Counted from the first letter of the stretch, positions 30,716 through 40,111 are shown. The stretch is 64,000 nt of DNA from Paenibacillus sp. FJAT-29882 (GCF_001510645.1 NZ_LMVB01000002.1:526068-590067); one strand, 5' to 3'. The notes: generated by a model from the sequence alone, not told the origin. A program made the numbers and translations.

Positions 30716-30756
30716 CTACTCCTTTGTTATATCTCTCACTTTTTTCTACATTAAAC

Positions 30757-30916
30757 ATAAAGTAAAGCTTCCATCAGTGGAGGTTTTCGTCCCCCCCACT
30801 GATGGTTAGTTGAACCAATCGGACCTTTACGGGCGGAGTTGTCCTCCACCTAGCTTCTTTGTACCTCATAAGCTTGAGGTGGGGGTCTTACTGCCCGTTA
30901 AACGTGGGGTAATAAG
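30757..30916. repeat. Structured repeat with two hairpins, family 3 (copy A)
   Basis: CCATCAGTGG (30771-30780) pairs with CCACTGATGG about 14 bases on, and a second arm CCACCT…AGGTGG spans about 30845-30882. The right end reads, on the minus strand, CCCCACGTTTAACGGGCAGT, and the left end CTTTACTTTATG; both ends recur at 56162-56214 and 57240-57318. There is no gene. The hairpins near both ends recall IS200/IS605-type or palindrome-associated elements, which is inference. Confidence 0.6.
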
Positions 30917-30926
30917 GAGACTCCTA

Positions 30927-31745
30927 TTATTTCACCGCTCCATCTGCAATTCCTTTAATGATTTGTTTTTGGGCAAAGAAATACCCAATAATAACAGGCA
31001 AAATGGAAATCGATAATCCTGCTAACGCAAGATGCCATTGTTTCGTATATTGCCCAAAGAAGAAGAATAATTGAAGCGGAATGGTTTCCGTCCCATTTCC
31101 TCCAATAACGAGGGATGGTAATAGATAATCATTCCAAATCCAAATTACATTCAATACTCCGACCGTTACCGACATCGGTTTTAATAGTGGAAAAATAATG
31201 TACCAAAATGTTTGAAATTTATTGCAACCATCAATTTTTGCTGCATCGTCTAACGATTCCGGAATCCCTTTTAATGCCCCGTGATAAAGGAATATGGATA
31301 GACTCGCTCCAAATCCTAAATACATGAAAATCAAACTGCTGCGGTTCAGCATATCAAGTTGACCAAACTGTGATACGAGCGGAATCATAACCGCTTGGAA
31401 AGGAATCAGCATTGCAGCTACAAACATAAAGAAAATCACCGTGCTAAGCTTGCTCTTATTTCTTGATAATGCATACGCTGCCATAGCTGAACAAATGATG
31501 ATAATTATTGTGCTGACAGCTGTAATGAACAATGAATTACCAAAAGCTTTAATAAAGCCAAGTTGTACAAACGCTTGCACAAAGTTGTCCCATGTCCATT
31601 CTTCAGGTAGACCTAGCGTATCTGCGAAGATATCGCGTTTTGTTTTGAATGCATTGACTACCATTAAGTAAAATGGCACAAGCCACACGAACGCTAAAAG
31701 GATTCCGATAATTTCCAGAAGGAGGAGTCTGCGGTTTTTGAACAT
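30927..31745 (-). CDS. Sugar ABC transporter permease, CUT1 MalG type
   Basis: This 272-residue inner-membrane protein has about six membrane segments and an EAA loop reading LDDAAKIDGCNKFQ. It ends with FFAQKQIIKGIADGAVK, the standard MalG-type tail. AGGAGG lies ten bases before the ATG, and the start overlaps the stop of the other permease (TAATG), so the two are translationally coupled. It is part of a thu-like import operon for a disaccharide or small oligosaccharide. Confidence 0.9.
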   Translation of the reverse strand: MFKNRRLLLLEIIGILLAFVWLVPFYLMVVNAFKTKRDIFADTLGLPEEWTWDNFVQAFVQLGFIKAFGNSLFITAVSTIIIIICSAMAAYALSRNKSKLSTVIFFMFVAAMLIPFQAVMIPLVSQFGQLDMLNRSSLIFMYLGFGASLSIFLYHGALKGIPESLDDAAKIDGCNKFQTFWYIIFPLLKPMSVTVGVLNVIWIWNDYLLPSLVIGGNGTETIPLQLFFFFGQYTKQWHLALAGLSISILPVIIGYFFAQKQIIKGIADGAVK

Positions 31746-32605
31746 TATAATTCAACCTCCTTTTTCTTGTTGTAGTACACTTGCAGCAAGGAAATAGCTG
31801 CGACTGTGACAAAGAAGATCATCGCTTTAGACTGTGCATACGCCATTGAATTTTCTGTAAAGGCCGTTTTTACAATATCCATCGCAACCATTTGCGTTGA
31901 ATTGAATGGCCCACCGTTTGTTAGTGACAAGTTTTGGTCATACATTTTAAACGAATTTGACAATGTAAGAAATAAGCTAACCGTGAATGCCGGCGCAATC
32001 ATAGGAACTGTAATGTTTCGGAAGCGCTGGAATCTATTCGCTCCATCAATTTGCGACGCCTCAATCAATTCTTCTGGTACAGATTGCAGATAAGCAATAT
32101 AAATAATCATGACATATCCCGCCATTTGCCAGGATGTCAAAATGACCAGGCCCCAAAAACCAGTTTCCGTTGTTGAAAGCCATCCTTGCAAACCCTCAAT
32201 CCCAATCGACTCGCCTATCGAAGCAAATGCCTTTGTAAAAATGAACTGCCAGATGAATCCTAAAATCAAGCCGCCTATTAAGTTGGGCATAAAGAATACC
32301 GTACGTAGAAAACTGCTTGTCTTAATATGCTGAGTCACAATTAACGCAAGCCCTAACCCAATAATGTTGATGACAATAATGGCCGCAATGGAAAATTTAA
32401 TTGTAAACCAGAATGCATCCCCAAACTCTTTATCGTGAAATAATTTGATATAGTTGTCTAATCCAACAAACTTCGAGATACGAAGACCGTCCCAATTCGT
32501 AAATGAATAATATAGACCGGTCAGTAATGGGTAAATCACAACGACGAGGATTGCGACGAGCACAGGAGCTAAAAATAGCCAAAATGATAAATCTCGGTTT
32601 TTCAT
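31745..32605 (-). CDS. Sugar ABC transporter permease, CUT1 MalF type
   Basis: This permease of about 286 residues begins MKNRDLSFWLFLAPV. The start at 32605 has AAAGGAGG upstream, while a longer in-frame reading to 32644 does not. It has six hydrophobic segments, YSFTNWDG after the first, and the EAA loop EASQIDGANRFQ. It works with the permease at 30927 and the binding protein at 32894. A repeat lies in the 288-base gap to the binding-protein gene. Confidence 0.9.
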   Translation of the reverse strand: MKNRDLSFWLFLAPVLVAILVVVIYPLLTGLYYSFTNWDGLRISKFVGLDNYIKLFHDKEFGDAFWFTIKFSIAAIIVINIIGLGLALIVTQHIKTSSFLRTVFFMPNLIGGLILGFIWQFIFTKAFASIGESIGIEGLQGWLSTTETGFWGLVILTSWQMAGYVMIIYIAYLQSVPEELIEASQIDGANRFQRFRNITVPMIAPAFTVSLFLTLSNSFKMYDQNLSLTNGGPFNSTQMVAMDIVKTAFTENSMAYAQSKAMIFFVTVAAISLLQVYYNKKKEVEL

Positions 32606-32745
32606 TTGAAACGCCTCCTTTTTGAAAAGCGTAAGCCGAGACACGCAGAAGTTTTCCTTTCATTCTCTGGATCCGGGTTACTTGTGACCTCGGGGAGCTA
32701 GGCTGCTTACGCTAGATACAATAGCTGATAAAAAAACATATATTA

Positions 32746-32820
32746 GTGCGTGTTCAAAAAGGTGGAGCAGCCCATCCGCAGTTAATTACTTGGTCGAATG
32801 TCCACTCCACCACTGAATTG
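32746..32820. repeat. Half of a family 2 element (copy C)
   Basis: GTGCGTGTTCAAAAAGG followed by GGAGCAG matches the right end of copy B read on the minus strand. No matching second terminus is seen; an inner GGTGGAG/CTCCACC pair is present. It lies between the binding-protein and permease genes. Confidence 0.45.
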
Positions 32821-32893
32821 TTTACCAAGTTAATCGAATACCCACTTTGGTAAAGCTTCACTTTTTCCTGTTAGGATTTAGCAAACCGCTTAA

Positions 32894-34177
32894 TCATTTA
32901 CCGCTTCGAATATCTTCCCAGGCTTTGATATTCTTTTGAACCAATTCATCCCACGTCATTTCTCCCAATACATAAGCTTGTACGCTTGCTCCGAATTGGT
33001 CCTCATTCCAACCAACCGGTGAACCTGTAAATGTCCAGCCAATTGTCTTTCCTTCTGCTGAATACTCATAGATTTCTTTTGATAGCGGATCTGCGATTTT
33101 CGAAGAATCATATCCTTCATAAGCAGGAATAAATTTAAAGTCTTCTAATACTGCTTGTTTACCAGTATCAGAAGTGTACATCCAATCTAGGAATTTCTTC
33201 GCTTCTTCTGCTACTGCGTCATCTACCTTATTGTTAACCGCCCAATAATTCGGTACGCCGACCGGCATTTTTGCTTCACCATCTACAGGAATTGGAATGA
33301 TACCAATATTTTTTTCTGCTAGCTCTGGATCCATGTCTAAGACGGTGTTATACACCCAGTTACCTTGCTGAATGATGGCTACTTGTTCAAGTGAGAAAAG
33401 TTCCTCCACTTGTTGGGAATAATCAAGGCTTGTTGTCGGCTGTACAGAAAACTCATTTTGTAGATCAATCATTTGCTTCAGCTGATCTCCTTTTGTAAAA
33501 GCAACAGTTGGAGATTCATAGGCAGTCATTACGTTTCCATCGAATTCGGAAGCTAAGAAAACATTGGAAAGATGGTTACCTGTTACCCACTTTTCCTTAA
33601 CAGGGAATGCAAATACCGCTTTGATTTTCAAATCTTTCTTTTTAGCATCCAATTTTTCAACCGCTTTGTTCAACGCTTCATAAGAGGTAAGCTCTTCAGC
33701 GTTAATGCCAGCTTCTTTAAAAATACGTTTGTTATAAATAAATCCGTACCCCTCTTGGTTAAATGGTAAGCCAAGTACTTTACCATCTATAGTTACACCA
33801 TCAAGTGTGCCATCCAAAGCTGCTTTTGCTGCCTTTGTGTCACTTAAATCTGTCAAACGATCGCCAAACTGTTCAACATCGGTCGGCCCGCCGACATTGA
33901 AAATGGCCGGCTCTTCTTTCGAAGTAAACTTCGTAATTAAAGATTGCTTATAATCATTTCCGCCACCTACTGTAGAAATCTTAATCTTCACATCAGGGTT
34001 CTCTTCTTCATAAGCCTTCGCCAATTCTTCAAATTGATTCTTGAATTCTACTTTAAATTGGAAAACGTCTAATGTAATCTGATCCCCAGAGGCTTTATCG
34101 GATGAAGAGCATCCTGCTAAGAATAACGATGACGCTAATACCGCTGAGGCAATGCCTGTGACCTTCTTCAATTTCAA
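32894..34177 (-). CDS. Sugar ABC transporter substrate-binding lipoprotein (ThuE-like position)
   Basis: This family-1 solute-binding protein of about 427 residues has a lipoprotein signal ending LFLAGCSSS. The start is probably the TTG at 34177 (MKLKKVTG), since AAGGGG lies nine bases upstream; an ATG at 34186 abuts the site. The body has the NVGGPTDVEQFGDRLTDL and LGLPFNQEGYGFIYNKRIFK patterns of CUT1 binding proteins. It is the first gene of the importer-ThuA-Gfo operon, and a cre-like site lies 45 bases upstream. Confidence 0.88.
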   Translation of the reverse strand: MKLKKVTGIASAVLASSLFLAGCSSSDKASGDQITLDVFQFKVEFKNQFEELAKAYEEENPDVKIKISTVGGGNDYKQSLITKFTSKEEPAIFNVGGPTDVEQFGDRLTDLSDTKAAKAALDGTLDGVTIDGKVLGLPFNQEGYGFIYNKRIFKEAGINAEELTSYEALNKAVEKLDAKKKDLKIKAVFAFPVKEKWVTGNHLSNVFLASEFDGNVMTAYESPTVAFTKGDQLKQMIDLQNEFSVQPTTSLDYSQQVEELFSLEQVAIIQQGNWVYNTVLDMDPELAEKNIGIIPIPVDGEAKMPVGVPNYWAVNNKVDDAVAEEAKKFLDWMYTSDTGKQAVLEDFKFIPAYEGYDSSKIADPLSKEIYEYSAEGKTIGWTFTGSPVGWNEDQFGASVQAYVLGEMTWDELVQKNIKAWEDIRSGK

Positions 34178-34222
34178 TGAACCCATCCCCTTTTTCATGT
34201 ATTTCTCACAAAAAACAACGAG

Positions 34223-34236
34223 TGAAACCGTTTGCA
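34223..34236 (+). promoter_or_regulatory. cre-like site upstream of the thu-like operon
   Basis: TGAAACCGTTTGCA fits the relaxed cre consensus TGNAANCGNTNNCA. It lies 46-60 bases upstream of the binding-protein start, suggesting CcpA control. Confidence 0.65.
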
Positions 34237-34476
34237 CAAATGAATAAATAAATAGAATCGTTTCTCTTAAACGCCCCCTATCAATCTATCTATTCAAATT
34301 GCATTTTATTCTCCACCATTCTACACTGTATTCTCTAAAAATAAAAGCGTTTTCATTGTAAATTTATATATTTTTTCCCATTCAATGACGAAAAGTAGCG
34401 AAGTGGCTTGTTTTTTGTATCTTTTCCCTGGTTGGAAGAAAGCAGAACTATTTTTGAACAGGGGGCCCCCAATTTT

Positions 34477-34530
34477 ATATAAATAAAAGAGAATGCCAAC
34501 TTTAAGCGGCATTCTCTTTTTATTTATATC
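34477..34530. terminator. Long AT-rich inverted repeat, probable bidirectional terminator
   Basis: AAAAGAGAATGCC (34485-34497) pairs with GGCATTCTCTTTT (34508-34520). The match continues outward through ATAAAT/ATTTAT with one extra base. It lies just upstream of an IS3 transposase remnant and may belong to it. Confidence 0.6.
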
Positions 34531-34603
34531 GCCAAAATTTCCTAAATATCTGCTTCCGATAAAGAAGAAAGCATGGTTTCTCCAGATTGAAAGACCATCG
34601 GTA

Positions 34604-34875
34604 ATCTTCTCATTTATCTATGAGAATCGCTTCCATTACCGTGTGAAGAAGATGTCCAATGTGCTGGATGTTTCACGAATCGGCTATTATAAGTGGCTTG
34701 CTCGTCCCGAAAGTCCGAGTGTAAAATGTCATAAACCCTTGTGCGGCAAGTCAAAACATCTTTCTTAGGGTCTAGAGGTCTTTATGGTAGTCCAAATATA
34801 ACCAAAGGTCATCAACACCAAGGAGTGAAGGTTAGCCAAAAAACAGTGGTACGAATTATGAAGATGGACTGCTTC
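34604..34875 (+). pseudogene. IS3-family transposase (OrfB) fragment, frameshifted
   Basis: The first frame gives YRVKKMSNVLDVSRIGYYKW and LARPESPS, the start of the HTH_21 region of IS3-family OrfB. After a stop near 34768 the second frame gives GLYGSPNIT and GVKVSQKTVVRIMK, the next part of the same protein. The catalytic DDE core is absent. It is a dead fragment. Confidence 0.7.
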
Positions 34876-35046
34876 AGGATGACGACTAATCAACTCGGAA
34901 ACGGCACTCCCCCTAACTCCCGAGCTGATTTTGTGTGAAACACCCCTTTAAATCGGCCAATTGGTGTACGAACACCATCTAACAAAATAGCTTTTCTCAA
35001 TAGAGTCATCCTTATATCTCATATTTCTTACATACATATGATTAGA

Positions 35047-36369
35047 TTAGGTTAGTGAATCACGATACGTTTCGCGTGCATATAGAGTCGCAATAATACT
35101 AAGCACTCCAAGTGCAACAAGATAAATGGCGATTGGCCAGTACTGTCCATCGAATTTTGCTAGCAAAGCAGTCGCAATAATCGGCGAAAATCCTCCTGCC
35201 AGAATCGCTCCGATTTGGTAGCCGATCGACGCTCCGCTTAAACGTGTTTTTGTGCTAAAGAGCTCGGAGTAATATACCGCCTGCGGTCCATATACGGCAT
35301 CATGCAAAACGTTCAACCCAATCACGATCCCAATCGTGATCAAAATGATGGAACCTGAATCCATCAACCAGAAAAAAGGAAACACGAACAGCGTAGAAGC
35401 AATCGTTCCGAATAAATACACTGGTTTACGACCAATCTTATCGGATAGATGCGACCAAAGTGGCATCGTAGCTAATCCGATTACCGAGGAAATCATTACT
35501 GCATTCAATCCAACCGAGCGATCAAAATGATGGGTTGTGACGAGATAAGTAAGGACAAATACGGAATAAATATAAAACACAGCATTCTGTACTAATTTCA
35601 TCCCAATTGTTAAAAACAAAGGCTTTTTCTGTTCTCTTAATACTGTTACAACCGGTCGTTTTTCTTGTTGTTTTTTTTCTACTATTTCCAAGAACACAGG
35701 TGATTCAGTTACCTTTAAACGAATATAAAGTCCGATAAGCACAAGAACGATACTTAATAAAAATGGAATCCGCCAGCCCCAAGTAAGAAAGGCTTCATTC
35801 GACATGTTATTTGATACGAGTGAAAATACAGCTGTTGATAAAAGGAGCCCAGCTGGAACGCCCATTTGTGGGAAACTTCCATACAGTCCCCGTTTCCCCT
35901 TCGGCGCATGTTCGACAGCCATGACGACAGCTGATCCCCATTCGCCCCCAATCGCGAATCCTTGAACGATACGCAGGAGACTAATTAGTAGTGGTGCCAA
36001 TAAGCCAACCATTTGGTACGTTGGGAGCACCCCCATTAAGAAGGTGGCAGTTCCCATAAGCAAGAGGGAAATCGTCAGCACTTTCTTGCGTCCAAGCCTG
36101 TCTCCATAGTGTCCGAATACCATACTGCCCAGCGGACGAGCAATGAACCCGGCTGCGTAAGAACCAAAAGCTGCTAATGTGCCATATAATGGATCGAAAT
36201 TAGGAAAAAATAATGCAGGAAACACGAGTGCAGCTGCTGTACCGTAAAGGTAAAAATCGTACCACTCAATCGTGGTCCCGATAAAACTAGCGAGCGCTAC
36301 TTTTCGGTGTTCTTTGGAGAGGCCTCTGCCCAGTATAATTGATTCCTTTTGTAATTGACTTTTGGACAT
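35047..36369 (-). CDS. MFS transporter, metabolite:H+ symporter (MHS) family
   Basis: This 440-residue protein has 12 hydrophobic segments. It has the MHS signature IGTTIEWYDFYLYGTAAAL at the first segment, GHYGDRLGRKK in the loop 2-3 motif and RIVQGFAIGGEWG in segment 4. Relatives carry small organic acids such as shikimate, citrate, alpha-ketoglutarate or betaine-type compounds with protons. It is the last gene of an operon with a CoA ligase, a thiolase-like protein and a DUF35 protein, so it probably imports the acid these enzymes process. Confidence 0.87.
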   Translation of the reverse strand: MSKSQLQKESIILGRGLSKEHRKVALASFIGTTIEWYDFYLYGTAAALVFPALFFPNFDPLYGTLAAFGSYAAGFIARPLGSMVFGHYGDRLGRKKVLTISLLLMGTATFLMGVLPTYQMVGLLAPLLISLLRIVQGFAIGGEWGSAVVMAVEHAPKGKRGLYGSFPQMGVPAGLLLSTAVFSLVSNNMSNEAFLTWGWRIPFLLSIVLVLIGLYIRLKVTESPVFLEIVEKKQQEKRPVVTVLREQKKPLFLTIGMKLVQNAVFYIYSVFVLTYLVTTHHFDRSVGLNAVMISSVIGLATMPLWSHLSDKIGRKPVYLFGTIASTLFVFPFFWLMDSGSIILITIGIVIGLNVLHDAVYGPQAVYYSELFSTKTRLSGASIGYQIGAILAGGFSPIIATALLAKFDGQYWPIAIYLVALGVLSIIATLYARETYRDSLT

Positions 36370-36400
36370 CTTATGCGCTCCTTTATTGATTATGTTTTAT

Positions 36401-36823
36401 TTATTCACTTTTTCGTTTGAAAAAAGGGAGCCAAACGTCGTTGCAATTTGTGTAACTCACTTGTAACGGTAAACCAATTTGCAAACCTTGATCGGGATCG
36501 AGCAACAGATGAGTCAGCATCGTTGGACCTTCTTCTAACTCAACAACGCCAAGGACATATGGAGTCACTTCCAACCAAGCTGAATGACCAGGCCTATGAA
36601 CAATACCCCATGTTTTCAAGCGTGCATTTCCAGTGGCTGGTGTCCACTCTAGACGGTTACTCCAGCAATGTGGACATATCCCCCTTGGATAAAATACCCA
36701 CTTACCACAATCGGCACATTTTTGTAAAATGAATTCTTTTCGCGCCACTGCATCCCAAAATGGTTTTGAAACAGCTGTGATCGTAGGACCTGGAACGACG
36801 AGGTTTTCAAACTGCTCGCTCAT
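36401..36823 (-). CDS. Zn-ribbon OB-fold protein (DUF35), thiolase partner
   Basis: This 140-residue protein has a rubredoxin-like zinc ribbon (CADCGKWVFYPRGICPHC, about residues 36-53) followed by an OB-fold (TWGIVHRPGH, LGVVELEEGPTMLT). Proteins of this type form complexes with thiolase-fold enzymes and bind CoA esters. Its ATG overlaps the TGA of the thiolase-like gene, which fits a stable complex. It is unlikely to be catalytic alone. Confidence 0.87.
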   Translation of the reverse strand: MSEQFENLVVPGPTITAVSKPFWDAVARKEFILQKCADCGKWVFYPRGICPHCWSNRLEWTPATGNARLKTWGIVHRPGHSAWLEVTPYVLGVVELEEGPTMLTHLLLDPDQGLQIGLPLQVSYTNCNDVWLPFFKRKSE

Positions 36824-37989
36824 GATTCCACCCCCAATACCAATGCTGCTGCTTCACTTAATGTGGCACCATTCCCTGTAACAAGCGAAAGACGCGCATT
36901 GGGAATTTGCCTTGGGTGTGCTTCATGCCTTAGTTGACGCACTGCTTCAATAATGTGTGACACGCCTCCAGCGAGATCTGCCTGTCCAAACCCAAGTTGT
37001 CCACCATGCGTGTTAAGCGGCCAATCCCCGTCATGACCGAATGAATGGTCTTTCATCCATTCACCGAACTGGCCTGGTTTGCATAATCCCGCATTTTCAA
37101 TCGTGACACCAACAACACTTGTATAGCAATCATATAAAGACAATAAGTCCATATCCTGCGCACTTACATCCGCTTGCTCTAATGCTGCTGAAATCGCATA
37201 TGCCAATGGTGCTGATGCGAGTGCAGGTGATTGGCTAACTGCGCGATGCGTGATCTTTTCTCCTGCTCCGAGTAAATATACCGGTGCGTGACCCCCGCTC
37301 GGCAGACTATCTTTAGAGGTGACGACGAATGCCGCACCGCCGGCAACTGGCATGACAATCTCATATAAATGCATCGGATCAATAATGAGCGGTGACTGAA
37401 GGACTTCCTCGACGGAAAGCGGCTTGCCATAGAAAATCGCATTCGGATTAAGTTGCGCATTTTTTCGCGCCCAGTGTGCAATCAAAGCAAATTGTTCTTG
37501 CGTCGATCCGTATTCCGCCATATGACGCTGCTTCAGCAGAGCGTAAGAAGCATTGGCTCCTGATGCACCGAACGGTACATCGAATTCCCGAATCGGGTTA
37601 CGATTAGGTGAACGTGGATTTCCACTTCTTTCATTCGTATTAGCAAGCACACAGACAACCGTTTCACACATTCCCGCCTCGATGGCCGCTGCAGCCCGCC
37701 ATAACATTCCCGCGCCAGTTGCTCCACCGAGATCGACTACATTCGACATCGTCGGCTGAATACCAAGATATTCTGCTACCGTTGCCGGCACATGTTGAGG
37801 TGTTTCCCCTACTTGTGGACCGACTAAAAGACCATCAATTGCATCTTTCTCAAGACCTGCATCAGCAACTGCTAGCCGCACAGACTCTGCAATTAAGCCT
37901 AATGTTGTAGTGCCCTCTGTATAACGTATCGGTGCAAGCTCTCCGATACCTACGATCGCACATCTTGGAACCCGTCGTTTAACCATCAT
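36820..37989 (-). CDS. Thiolase-like protein (SCP-x/Ltp type) lacking the usual catalytic Cys and His
   Basis: The start is ATG 37989, after AAAGGAG and overlapping the previous stop (ATGA). The protein of about 389 residues has the thiolase fold of the sterol-carrier/lipid-transfer group: VPRCAIVGIGELAPIRYTEG, YDCYTSVVGVTIENAGL and NTHGGQLGFGQADLAGG. At the place of the nucleophilic Cys it reads DLGGATGAG, and the usual GHP is GQA. Such proteins paired with DUF35, for example steroid aldolase Ltp2, cleave acyl-CoA by retro-aldol reaction instead of thiolysis. An aldolase role is therefore more likely than a thiolase role. Confidence 0.8.
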   Translation of the reverse strand: MMVKRRVPRCAIVGIGELAPIRYTEGTTTLGLIAESVRLAVADAGLEKDAIDGLLVGPQVGETPQHVPATVAEYLGIQPTMSNVVDLGGATGAGMLWRAAAAIEAGMCETVVCVLANTNERSGNPRSPNRNPIREFDVPFGASGANASYALLKQRHMAEYGSTQEQFALIAHWARKNAQLNPNAIFYGKPLSVEEVLQSPLIIDPMHLYEIVMPVAGGAAFVVTSKDSLPSGGHAPVYLLGAGEKITHRAVSQSPALASAPLAYAISAALEQADVSAQDMDLLSLYDCYTSVVGVTIENAGLCKPGQFGEWMKDHSFGHDGDWPLNTHGGQLGFGQADLAGGVSHIIEAVRQLRHEAHPRQIPNARLSLVTGNGATLSEAAALVLGVES

Positions 37990-39950
37990 ACGAAGCTCCT
38001 TTCTGACAAGGTACCATAATCCGCAAGACATTCTGGATTATTAAGTGATCCCTTGTTCTTTATCTCTTGACCAATTGCCGCGGATCGTGCTGCCCCTTCC
38101 ACTTTTTTACCATTTATCGTGTAAGGTACTTCTTCCACACTATAAATACGACGTGGTACATGTCGTGGTGAAGCTTTCTTACGTACATTCTTCCGAATAA
38201 CGTCAGCTAATTCAGTATCTAGTTCTCCATCCTTCATAACCACACACAACACGATTTCTTCATCACCCGCATTTGGTAGACCGAAAACGATTGAATCTTC
38301 TATTTCCGGGATTTGCGCCAAGACACGGTAGATTTCAGCAGTACCAATCCTTACGCCGCCGGGATTAAGCGTTGTATCCGCACGTCCGTAAATGACAAAC
38401 GATTGTTCAACCGTTTGTTCCGCTAAATCTCCATGTGTCCAAATTCCCGGTCTTTCCGTAAAATAAGAGGAGTGGTAGCGTTTGTCGCCGTCTTCTCCCC
38501 AAAACGTAAGCGGCATACTTGGAAATGGCTTTGTGCATACTAAGTCTCCTTTTTGATGGAGAACCGATACTCCACGTTCATCAAGTACATCGACGGCCAT
38601 TCCAAGTGCCTTGCATGTAATCTCACCACGGCGAACGGGATGTACGGGAGAGCCCATCACGAAGCAACCAATGATTTCCGTTCCACCAGAAATCGATGCC
38701 AGCATGATGTCTTCCTTAATATGTTCGTAGACCCAATCATACTGTTCAGCTGATAGTGGTGCGCCACATGAAAGAACACTGCGCAACTGGGATAAATTGT
38801 GCTGCTGACCGACAGAATATCCCGCTTTCTGTAAAGTTTCCAAATATTTCGGGCTCGTCCCAAAATGTGTCACGCCAGCTTCTTCAGCAATCTCCCATAA
38901 AATTCCGATATTATCTTTTCGTAGTGGCGATCCATCATAGAGCAGAATGGCAGCACCACTTGCAAGTCCCGATACTAACCATGGATACATCATCCAAGCA
39001 GTATTTGTGTACCAGTACATTACATCTCCCGGTTTCACGTCACAATGTAATTGATGTTCCTTCACATGTTGAATTAACGTTCCCCCAACAGAATGTACAA
39101 TCGCCTTCGGAAGCCCCGTCGTTCCAGATGTATAAAGAATATATAAGGGATGATCAAAAGGAACTCTCGTAAACTCAAGAACAGCAGGCCCTTCTTGACA
39201 CAATTCCTGCCAGCTCAACACTTTTTTTGTTTGTTGAATCGATACCTCCGTATCTTTTGTCAATGTTACGATTGCGGAAACTTCCTTAAGCACCTCGCAC
39301 ACAGCACTAATATTATCCCGGATATCAAAATACTTACCATTATATTGATAATCTAGTGAGACGATCAATACCTTTGGCCGGACCTGTCCGATACGATCGA
39401 CAATCCCTTGTGACCCAAAGTCAGGGGAGCATGAAGTCCATACAGCACCCAATGATGTCGTTGCTAACAGTGCGACTAACGCTTCAATTCCATTTGTTAT
39501 TACTCCAGCAACCCGGTCTCCACGACTCAAACCAAGATTTCTTAATCCTTCCTGTGCTCGCGCCACCATGTTGCGCAACTCTCCCAATGAATAGGATTGG
39601 GAAACACCGTCTTCCCCGGCCACAATCACAGCTGTTTGCTTTTCATCACCACGTAAAAGGTTTTCAGCAAAGTTCAATTGAGCTTCTAGAAACCAGCGGG
39701 CACCTATCATGCCGCCATCGGTTGGAGGAGTAAACACCTTTTCGCCTTTTTCTCCAATGATTTTTGCAAAATCCCAGACTCCTGACCAAAACTCTTCAGG
39801 TTTGGCTACTGACCAACGATGAAAACGTTCATAAGGTAAGAGTGGGAATTCAACTTGTTGCGAGAATTCCGTCAAATTAGATTTTGTGATCCATTCTTCA
39901 CTCGGTTCCCATAGTATGTTTGATTTCAATAAACTGTTTTCTTTTATCAA
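37986..39950 (-). CDS. Acetoacetyl-CoA synthetase-like acyl-CoA ligase
   Basis: This 654-residue adenylate-forming enzyme begins at TTG 39950, eight bases after AAAGGAGG. The N-terminus (LWEPSEEWITKSNLTEF, HRWSVAKPEEFW) and the segment MYPWLVSGLASGAAILLYDG are characteristic of acetoacetate-CoA ligases. The ATP/AMP motif is LYTSGTTGLPKAIVH, and the C-terminal lysine motif is YTINGKKVEG. It would activate acetoacetate or a related oxo- or hydroxy-acid to its CoA ester. It is the first gene of the operon and follows a SAM-I riboswitch by about 150 bases, an unusual control for this family. Confidence 0.87.
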   Translation of the reverse strand: MIKENSLLKSNILWEPSEEWITKSNLTEFSQQVEFPLLPYERFHRWSVAKPEEFWSGVWDFAKIIGEKGEKVFTPPTDGGMIGARWFLEAQLNFAENLLRGDEKQTAVIVAGEDGVSQSYSLGELRNMVARAQEGLRNLGLSRGDRVAGVITNGIEALVALLATTSLGAVWTSCSPDFGSQGIVDRIGQVRPKVLIVSLDYQYNGKYFDIRDNISAVCEVLKEVSAIVTLTKDTEVSIQQTKKVLSWQELCQEGPAVLEFTRVPFDHPLYILYTSGTTGLPKAIVHSVGGTLIQHVKEHQLHCDVKPGDVMYWYTNTAWMMYPWLVSGLASGAAILLYDGSPLRKDNIGILWEIAEEAGVTHFGTSPKYLETLQKAGYSVGQQHNLSQLRSVLSCGAPLSAEQYDWVYEHIKEDIMLASISGGTEIIGCFVMGSPVHPVRRGEITCKALGMAVDVLDERGVSVLHQKGDLVCTKPFPSMPLTFWGEDGDKRYHSSYFTERPGIWTHGDLAEQTVEQSFVIYGRADTTLNPGGVRIGTAEIYRVLAQIPEIEDSIVFGLPNAGDEEIVLCVVMKDGELDTELADVIRKNVRKKASPRHVPRRIYSVEEVPYTINGKKVEGAARSAAIGQEIKNKGSLNNPECLADYGTLSERSFV

Positions 39951-40087
39951 GATCTTTTCCTCCTTTAACTAAGAATCAGTCATGCACTATTTTCTGATTG
40001 TTTTATGTAAGGTTTTTTCACCATTTATTCTTTATAAATTTGATAATTTCTATAAGATTACTATGTTTAATAATTTTATATAGCCTA

Positions 40088-40105
40088 AGTCATACCTGTA
40101 TGACT
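40088..40105. promoter_or_regulatory. 18-bp palindrome in the leader of the CoA-ligase operon
   Basis: AGTCATAC and GTATGACT are perfect inverted copies around CT. It lies immediately after the riboswitch terminator and 140 bases before the ligase start. It may be an operator for a GntR- or TetR-type repressor, or an RNA hairpin. Confidence 0.5.
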
Positions 40106-40111
40106 CAAATG

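Noticed and set aside
32430..34938. Several overlapping small ORFs around the importer and IS3 fragment
   Set aside because: They are antisense or shifted frames of the permease and binding-protein genes, or pieces of one frameshifted transposase.
36820..37989. Calling the protein an acetyl-CoA acetyltransferase
   Set aside because: The nucleophilic Cys and the GHP His are both missing.
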